DNA of 64,000 bases from Parapedobacter luteus (lineage in GTDB: Bacteria > Bacteroidota > Bacteroidia > Sphingobacteriales > Sphingobacteriaceae). The DNA is taken from NCBI RefSeq assembly GCF_900168055.1, contig NZ_FUYS01000010.1, forward strand, positions 1-64,000, written 5' to 3'. Below the pieces are notes generated by a model. It saw only the letters and a list, made by a program, of their open reading frames with translations. It was not told the DNA's origin and did not search any database. The translations under genes and the position numbers were made by a program. Below, in pieces: positions 59,224-64,000 of the stretch (the first letter of the stretch is position 1; each line of letters opens with the position of its first letter).

Positions 59224-59913
59224 TTAGTCTCTTCTTCCAAGCAACATGCTGGCGTAATAAAGCAACGTTACCAGGGACGACAATGCTGCGACCACATAGG
59301 TCATGGCAGCCCACCAAAGGGCATCCTTGGCTCCGTCATGCTCTACGCTGCTATGGGTAATGCCCTTATTATCCAGCCAGGCCAAAGCGCGTTTTGAGGC
59401 GTCAAACTCTACCGGTAAGGTTACGAAGCTGAACAGCGTTGTGATAGCCAATGCGGCTACGCCGATAGCCAATAACCAAAGGTTGCCCGAAAAAGCCATG
59501 ATTACACCGATCATCAATACCCAGGTGACAAGTTTAGACGCCACGCTCACAGCAGGCACCATTGCCGAGCGGAATTGCAGCCACGAATAGGCCTTGGCAT
59601 GTTGCACCGCGTGTCCGCATTCGTGGGCAGCCACTGCCGCCGCAGCCACGCTACGCCCACTATATACCTCCGGACTTAGGTTGACTGTTTTATTTGCCGG
59701 ATTGTAGTGATCGCTCAACTGCCCCTGCGCAGAAATAATCTGTACATCGTAGATGCCATAGTCATGCAGCATCTTTTCGGCGACATCCCGTCCCGTCATC
59801 CCGCTGCTAAGTGGCATTTCAGAATAGCGCTTAAACTTGCTTTTGAAACGCCACTGTACAATCATGCTGACCAACATGATTCCGATAAAAATAATCCAAT
59901 ATCCTGCCATCAT
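59224..59913 (-). CDS. YugP-type membrane zinc metallopeptidase
   Basis: 229 residues. An N-terminal helix (about 4-21), the metal motif HECGH (H97, E98, H101) within SVAAAAVAAHECGHAVQH, then hydrophobic helices near 118-145, 150-170 and 205-225. FVTLPVEFDASKRALAWL after the helices is typical of this neutral zinc peptidase family. Substrate is unknown. It is transcribed alone. Confidence 0.92.
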   Translation of the reverse strand: MMAGYWIIFIGIMLVSMIVQWRFKSKFKRYSEMPLSSGMTGRDVAEKMLHDYGIYDVQIISAQGQLSDHYNPANKTVNLSPEVYSGRSVAAAAVAAHECGHAVQHAKAYSWLQFRSAMVPAVSVASKLVTWVLMIGVIMAFSGNLWLLAIGVAALAITTLFSFVTLPVEFDASKRALAWLDNKGITHSSVEHDGAKDALWWAAMTYVVAALSSLVTLLYYASMLLGRRD

Positions 59914-60423
59914 AATTTCTTTTCGCTGTTTGTTTTTTTTATTACTATTTTGTCGAGTTATTTACTGCAAAAAGCATACCGCGTGCCGTTTGCTGACGAT
60001 ATGACCGTATCTCGACGTGACGAATATAATCAATATGGCACGGCTCTGCAAATCCGTCTTGTCTTCCTGATGGTTTGGTGACATTGTTGTCAGGTGCTTA
60101 ATTTCCCTTCAGTGCCTTTGAAAAATAAACCCTTGGACCTTACGTAAAAATTCAGGTAGGCCTCCAGTATTGATGCCAACACTGGCTTTCGGTGGAGTAG
60201 AAATCCGGTCACGGGACTTCGAAAATGCCAGCTAGTTTTACACCAGTGGAAAAAGCGCTTATTGTAACCCTACGATACTGGTAGTGAGCGTAATCCACAA
60301 ACCACAAGTTTTAAACGCGCCATAGGTTTTTTGCAACGTCGCGCGTTAATGTCGAAATTTGAAATACCCAGTGCGCAAAGGGTGAGTAATTAGCTGAATT
60401 TTTTTAAATTTAAACGTTTAAAG
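59914..60423. other. gene-poor region before the bacteriocin-like patch
   Basis: About 510 bases with no supported gene on either strand. The last 40 bases are very A/T-rich with a palindrome-like TTTAAATTTAAACGTTTAAA just before the ATG at 60424. No clear TAnnTTTG box at a proper distance was found. Confidence 0.5.
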
Positions 60424-60573
60424 ATGAAAGCATTAAGGTTTGAACAAATGGAAAATTTAAATGATGGCGACGCATGTACTTGGAGCCCAGTGGGGGCATT
60501 AGCCTCAGGATGGGGTGCTATAATTACTGCCGCGACTGTTTCGGGTCCTGTGGGTTGGGCCGCTCTTGTATAG
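60424..60573 (+). CDS. bacteriocin-like peptide precursor
   Basis: 49 residues. The N-terminus MKALRFEQMENLNDG resembles the double-glycine-type leaders of Bacteroidota peptides (usually FEQMENxxGG), here with DG in place of GG. The core (DACTWSPVGALASGWG followed by AIITAATVSGPVGWAALV) is small, glycine-, alanine- and valine-rich and amphipathic, with one Cys just after the leader, as in class II-type bacteriocins. It may be exported and cleaved by a C39-peptidase ABC transporter encoded elsewhere; none is in this window. A small membrane protein follows 42 bases later. Confidence 0.6.
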   Translation: MKALRFEQMENLNDGDACTWSPVGALASGWGAIITAATVSGPVGWAALV

Positions 60574-60615
60574 CTGCCGTTGGCTGGTGCGCTTCTATGT
60601 TTTTTAAGCATTGAT

Positions 60616-60801
60616 ATGACTGTTTTAAAGTTTGTAGTACTCGGTTTTTTTGTTTATGCATTGGTGCATGTAACATTTTTTTCAGATTTCGATAATAAGA
60701 TATTCCTTGTTGTCAGTTTCTCCTGTTGTTTAGTGGTTTGGAGTATCATTTTCTTTAAAAAAGAGATAAATAATATCGTCTTCCGTAAAAGGAATCTTTA
60801 A
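60616..60801 (+). CDS. small two-TM protein, possible immunity protein
   Basis: From ATG 60616 it has 61 residues with two hydrophobic helices (about 4-20 and 29-46) and a basic tail (FFKKEINNIVFRKRNL). A TTG at 60580 would extend it by 12 residues and place it 6 bases after the peptide gene. Small basic two-helix membrane proteins directly after a bacteriocin-like gene are often immunity proteins; that is the main reason for the suggestion. Its DNA is more A/T-rich than the window average. Confidence 0.5.
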   Translation: MTVLKFVVLGFFVYALVHVTFFSDFDNKIFLVVSFSCCLVVWSIIFFKKEINNIVFRKRNL

Positions 60802-60865
60802 AGCAACTTGGAGGCACAGTAGTTTTGAACCAAGTAGGGGTGGAGTTGGTGAGATTGCAATTGCA

Positions 60866-61090
60866 ATGGGGAGGTATTTCGGCAGGGAGCCCTTTTATAA
60901 CTTGGTTATTGCCCTTTTTTTGTGGCTATTCCGTTTGTTTCTATCTCAGAAAAGCTTCAACTATCGAATGAGGATTTTGATGGTGACGCATTGCCAGCGC
61001 CCAGCCCGTTTGGCAGATCAGGTATATGTACTGGGACACGGGGCAACCGTCGGCATGCCTCTGGATAAAAAAGATAAAGCCACTTTTTAG
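60866..61090 (+). pseudogene. remnant reading frame with shift at a T7 tract
   Basis: The frame with ATG 60866 is open from 60770 and reads SSFEPSRGGVGEIAIAMGRY and then FGREPFYNLVIAL before a T7 run (60915-60921). After the run, a different frame reads VAIPFVSISEKLQLSNEDFD and then GDALPAPSPFGRSG to TAA 61068. Joining them needs one extra T. I do not recognise the product. It looks like a decayed fragment rather than a working gene. Confidence 0.3.
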
Positions 61091-61099
61091 CGTGGCTTT
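61065..61099 (-). terminator. intrinsic terminator after frr
   Basis: On the minus strand AAAGCCAC (61099-61092) pairs with GTGGCTTT (61083-61076), followed by ATCTTTTTTATCC. It lies about 39 bases after the frr stop. Confidence 0.85.
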
Positions 61100-61137
61100 A
61101 CGACTATGGTATACTGTGGTATGTCCAATAATGGGAC

Positions 61138-61701
61138 TTACACGGTCATAATATCCTTTTCCTTTGCTTCCGCAAGTTTATCTACATCGGTGATGTACTT
61201 GTCGGTCAGTTTTTGTACCTCAGCTTCTCCCGCTTTGATTTCATCCTCTGATACGCCTTCGCTTTTCAGCTTCTTAATACCATCATTGGCTTCCTTGCGG
61301 ATATTGCGCACCGCCACACGGCCTTTTTCGGCTTCTTCCTTTACCTTTCGAACCAAATCACGCCGCCGCTCCTCTGTGAGGGGAGGGATGTTGAGCCGGA
61401 TGACCGTCCCGTCATTTTGTGGGGTTAGTCCGATGTTGGCATCCAAGATGGCTTTTTCAATGGTAGACAACAGGTTTTTTTCCCAAGGCTGAATCACTAA
61501 CGTGCGTGCATCGGGCGTATTGATGTTGCTGACCTGGGCGAGAGGCGTGGCGGTTCCGTAGTAGTCTATGTAAATACCGTCAAGCATGGAAGGCATTGCC
61601 TTGCCTGCCCGGATTTTGGTGAGTTCGGATTCGGTATGTGCCACGGCTTTTTTCATCTGCTCGGCACTATCGTCTAATTGTAAGGATATCAATTCGTCCA
61701 T
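61138..61701 (-). CDS. frr: ribosome recycling factor
   Basis: Splits post-termination ribosomes with EF-G. From ATG 61701 it has 187 residues, the usual length. Conserved: TKIRAGKAMPSMLDGIYIDYYG, LAQVSNINTPDARTL, IQPWEK, IRLNIPPLTEERRRDLV and the helical C-terminus. A start at 61728 would overlap the -7 box, so 61701 is preferred. Confidence 0.97.
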   Translation of the reverse strand: MDELISLQLDDSAEQMKKAVAHTESELTKIRAGKAMPSMLDGIYIDYYGTATPLAQVSNINTPDARTLVIQPWEKNLLSTIEKAILDANIGLTPQNDGTVIRLNIPPLTEERRRDLVRKVKEEAEKGRVAVRNIRKEANDGIKKLKSEGVSEDEIKAGEAEVQKLTDKYITDVDKLAEAKEKDIMTV

Positions 61702-61725
61702 GGTAATTCGCGTTATGGTTTTGGT

Positions 61726-61757
61726 CAAAGATAGTTATTCTCGTACTAAAGTTCCAA
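61726..61757 (-). promoter_or_regulatory. frr promoter overlapping the pyrH 3' end
   Basis: On the minus strand TTG (61757-61755), 21 bases, TATCTTTG (61733-61726). frr can thus be transcribed separately from pyrH, its usual operon partner. Confidence 0.65.
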
Positions 61758-62442
61758 TGGGTTCGCCCTCGGCGAGTCGAGCAAGATTGCCTGGTTTGTT
61801 CATGTCAAACACGATGATGGGCAGCTTATTTTCCTGGCAAAGGGTGAATGCGGTCATATCCATCACGCTGAGTCCGCGATTGTATACGTCTTGAAACGTA
61901 ATCTCGTCAAAACGGGTTGCCGTGGGGTCTTTCAACGGATCGGCCGTGTAAATGCCATCTACACGGGTGCCTTTGAGTACGACATCGGCATTGATTTCAA
62001 TTGCACGGAGCGATGCGGCGGTATCCGTGGTAAAATAAGGGTTTCCCGTGCCCGCACCGAAGATGACCACCCGTCCTTTTTCGAGGTGACGTACCGCACG
62101 ACGCCGGATGAAAGGTTCGCAGATTTGCTCCATCTTGATGGCCGTAAGCAGACGTGTTTTGATGTCCTGCTTCTCCAACGCATCCTGCAAGGCCATGCTG
62201 TTGATGACGGTAGCCAGCATGCCCATGTAATCGGCCTGCACGCGGTCCATCCCTGCCTTTTCGGCACTGAGCCCGCGATAGATGTTGCCACCTCCGATGA
62301 CGATGGCTACTTCCATGCCCTTGTCATGAATTTCTTTGATATCCTTAGCGTATTGGGCTACGCGGTTGATGTCAATACCGTAATTTTGGTCGCCCATAAG
62401 GGCTTCTCCACTGAGTTTGAGTAGGATGCGTTTGTATTTCAT
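61735..62442 (-). CDS. pyrH: UMP kinase
   Basis: Phosphorylates UMP to UDP with ATP; amino-acid-kinase fold. 235 residues: [64 protein letters not shown] and [22 protein letters not shown]. It lies upstream of frr, the common pyrH-frr order. Confidence 0.97.
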   Translation of the reverse strand: MKYKRILLKLSGEALMGDQNYGIDINRVAQYAKDIKEIHDKGMEVAIVIGGGNIYRGLSAEKAGMDRVQADYMGMLATVINSMALQDALEKQDIKTRLLTAIKMEQICEPFIRRRAVRHLEKGRVVIFGAGTGNPYFTTDTAASLRAIEINADVVLKGTRVDGIYTADPLKDPTATRFDEITFQDVYNRGLSVMDMTAFTLCQENKLPIIVFDMNKPGNLARLAEGEPIGTLVRE

Positions 62443-62477
62443 ATAACTTGCTGTCTTGGACAGGGACTTCCAAGCGG

Positions 62478-62485
62478 CAAAGATA
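62478..62485 (-). promoter_or_regulatory. -7 box for pyrH
   Basis: On the minus strand this reads TATCTTTG, 35 bases before the pyrH ATG. No -33 TTG at the expected distance. Confidence 0.55.
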
Positions 62486-62524
62486 AGAGATTTTTTTTAA
62501 CTGCCCGTTTTCACTGGCATGTGA

Positions 62525-63664
62525 TTAAGCATTTTGCTGCACACTGTCGATAACCTCTTGGTAATATTGCTCATATAAAGGCATGATGTTGGCCAGTTTA
62601 AAGTCTTTGGCGCGTTCTAACGCAGCTTCCTTAAATTGCGCTAAGCGTGCACTGTCTTCCAAAATATGGATAGCATTTGCTGCCATGGAATCCACATCAC
62701 CCACGTCACTGAGGAAGCCCGTCACGCCATCGATGTTCAATTCCGGCAGCCCGCCGGTGTTGGACGATATGACCGGTACTTTGCAGGCCATGGCTTCCAG
62801 GGCAGCCAGTCCGAAACTCTCGGAGCCCGAAGGAATAATAAACAGATCGGACACCGACAGAATTTCCTCGATAGCATCCTGCTTGCCGAGAAACCGGATG
62901 TCGTTTGCTACGCCCAGTTCGCGCGACAATTGCTCCGCAGCGGTTCGCTCCGGTCCGTCGCCCACCATGAGCAGCTTGCTGGGTACTTCTTGCTGTACTT
63001 TCTTGAAGATTCGAATAACATCGGTGGTGCGCTTCACTTTCCTGAAATTGGACGTATGCACCAAGATGCGCTCATCTCCCGGAGCGATGGCCTGCTTGAA
63101 ATGCTGGCGAGGCTTGAGACTGAAACGATCTAGATCCACAAAATTGGGGATAACACGTATTTCCCGCTGCACGTCAAAATAACTCAGGGTCTCTTCTTTC
63201 AAATTTTGGGACACCGCAGTGACGCCGTCCGATTGGTTAATTGAGAAGGTTACCACCGGGCTATAGCTGGCGTCTTTGCCCACGAGCGTGATATCTGTGC
63301 CGTGCAAGGTAGTCACCACGGGGATGTGGATGCCATAAGTGGCCAAAATCTGCTTAGCCATGAACGCAGCCGATGCATGGGGTATTGCATAATGAACATG
63401 CAGCAAATCAAGTTTTTCAAACCGTACCACATCCACCAGCTTGCTGGCTAAAGCCAGCTCATACGGGGGGAAATCAAACAACGGATATTTGGATATCGTA
63501 ACCTCATGATAATAGAGGTTCTCTGAAAAAAAATCCAAGCGGGCCGGTTGGCTGTACGTGATAAAATGGATTTGATGGCCGTTGGCCGCCAAAGCTTTAC
63601 CGAGTTCTGTGGCCACCACACCGCTTCCGCCGAAGGTGGGATAGCATACGATACCTATTTTCAT
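62525..63664 (-). CDS. bshA: N-acetyl-alpha-D-glucosaminyl L-malate synthase BshA
   Basis: Joins UDP-GlcNAc and L-malate, the first step of bacillithiol synthesis. 379 residues, GT4 family with GT-B fold: MKIGIVCYPTFGGSGVVATELG at the N-terminus, the YSQPARLDFF and HVHYAIPHA blocks typical of BshA, TTLHGTDITLVG, HTSNFRKVKR, and the C-terminal nucleotide-sugar site GSESFGLAALEAMACKVPVISSNTGGLPE. It implies that this organism uses bacillithiol as a thiol. Confidence 0.95.
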   Translation of the reverse strand: MKIGIVCYPTFGGSGVVATELGKALAANGHQIHFITYSQPARLDFFSENLYYHEVTISKYPLFDFPPYELALASKLVDVVRFEKLDLLHVHYAIPHASAAFMAKQILATYGIHIPVVTTLHGTDITLVGKDASYSPVVTFSINQSDGVTAVSQNLKEETLSYFDVQREIRVIPNFVDLDRFSLKPRQHFKQAIAPGDERILVHTSNFRKVKRTTDVIRIFKKVQQEVPSKLLMVGDGPERTAAEQLSRELGVANDIRFLGKQDAIEEILSVSDLFIIPSGSESFGLAALEAMACKVPVISSNTGGLPELNIDGVTGFLSDVGDVDSMAANAIHILEDSARLAQFKEAALERAKDFKLANIMPLYEQYYQEVIDSVQQNA

Positions 63665-63786
63665 TGGCTCCCTTCAATTGCTTGCCACAAAATACGGATA
63701 AATTTTCCGATAGGATGTTCACATAAACGTAAAAAGATTGGTATAATCATCAAAGCAACTGGGAGAAAACTGAATAAATTATTTAG

Positions 63787-63812
63787 AAACTAAGCCGTTA
63801 GTTTTATATTTG
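63787..63812 (+). promoter_or_regulatory. BlaI-type operator and -7 box
   Basis: AAACTAA (63787-63793) and TTAGTTT (63798-63804) form a perfect 7-base inverted repeat around GCCG. It abuts a TATATTTG -7 box (63805-63812), so a bound repressor would block the promoter. The gene downstream is itself a BlaI-like repressor, which points to autoregulation. Confidence 0.6.
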
Positions 63813-63841
63813 CTTTATATAGGGTGTCGGTATTCCGCTGG

Positions 63842-63862
63842 CGCCTGCCTTGAGGGCAGGCG
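63842..63862 (+). repeat. GC-rich hairpin in the leader of the BlaI-like gene
   Basis: CGCCTGCC (63842-63849) pairs perfectly with GGCAGGCG (63855-63862), loop TTGAG. There is no T run. It lies in the 5' leader, 55 bases before the ATG, and may be a repeat-family element or affect mRNA stability. Confidence 0.5.
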
Positions 63863-63917
63863 TCCGGTAACATGAAGTGTGGTCTGGCAATATTTCACAA
63901 AGCAAAATAAACAATCG

Positions 63918-64000
63918 ATGAAAGAACTAAAAGAATTGACACGTGCGGAAGAACAAATTATGCAGGAATTGTGGGATCTTGACAAGGCATTTGTCAAGGA
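63918..64000 (+). CDS. BlaI/MecI/CopY-family regulator (5' end only)
   Basis: Only 27 codons lie in the window: MKELKELTRAEEQIMQELWD and LDKAFVK. LTRAEEQIMQELWDL is the typical N-terminus of the BlaI/MecI winged-helix repressors, which are usually followed by a BlaR1/M56-type membrane protease. The frame is open to the edge. Confidence 0.8.
   Translation, partial: MKELKELTRAEEQIMQELWDLDKAFVK

Noticed and set aside
59707-60081. A 124-codon plus-strand frame overlapping the zinc peptidase start
   Set aside because: Its first half is antisense to the HECGH peptidase and its second half is not protein-like.

Overview
The window comes from a member of the Bacteroidota, most likely family Sphingobacteriaceae (a Parapedobacter-like genus is a guess from the 16S text). 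The support is: promoters of the TTG-N19..21-TAnnTTTG type ahead of many genes, a 16S gene of Bacteroidota type, many lipoproteins with SusC/SusD, bacillithiol synthesis by BshA, and a Nudix-type arabinose regulator. Base composition is moderate, with an AT-rich patch near 60.4-60.8 kb.

Layout. 1-5.57 kb: a full rRNA operon with two tandem look-alike promoters, 16S, tRNA-Ile(GAT), tRNA-Ala(TGC), 23S, 5S and a strong terminator. 5.7-9.7 kb (minus): a secreted lamin-tail protein, L-threonine dehydrogenase, YebC and an unrecognised protein carrying three GFKPRFK motifs. 9.9-16 kb (plus): asd, a surface-repeat protein, a DUF1080 lipoprotein, pncA, a TetR regulator and a secreted NagZ-like GH3, facing a GHL10-type hydrolase. 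17.7-23.5 kb: L-serine dehydratase, a metallo-beta-lactamase-fold hydrolase, an S41 protease lipoprotein, lipB and hflX. 23.7-28.3 kb (minus): a membrane histidine kinase, then a five-gene sensory cluster (lipoprotein, 7-TM protein, NarX-type kinase, NarL-type regulator, Crp-like protein lacking its recognition helix).

28.8-54.8 kb is a large carbohydrate island. It holds aldose epimerase, a Tat-exported sugar isomerase-like lipoprotein, a sodium/sugar symporter, araA, araD and araB (minus), the Nudix-family regulator AraR, and on the plus strand a GH51 arabinofuranosidase, a SusC/SusD pair, GH16, GH43, GH97, a Tat-exported Gfo/Idh/MocA oxidoreductase, a DUF2264 (GH154-type) protein and a GH105-GH43 fusion. 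Together these would cut an arabinose-rich plant glycan (arabinogalactan protein or pectic side chains are the best guesses), import the products, and feed L-arabinose through AraA-AraB-AraD to D-xylulose 5-phosphate.

54.9-64 kb returns mostly to housekeeping genes on the minus strand: purE, purK, nuoB, nuoA, ffh, a YugP-type zinc peptidase, frr, pyrH, bshA. At the right edge is the start of a BlaI/MecI-type regulator on the plus strand. Between the zinc peptidase and frr lies a 1.2-kb accessory patch with a 49-residue bacteriocin-like precursor, a small two-helix membrane protein that could be its immunity protein, and a frameshifted remnant.

No CRISPR array, complete insertion sequence or prophage was seen. 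The least explained items are the bacteriocin-like patch, the GFKPRFK protein, the five-gene sensory cluster and the GH105-GH43 fusion.
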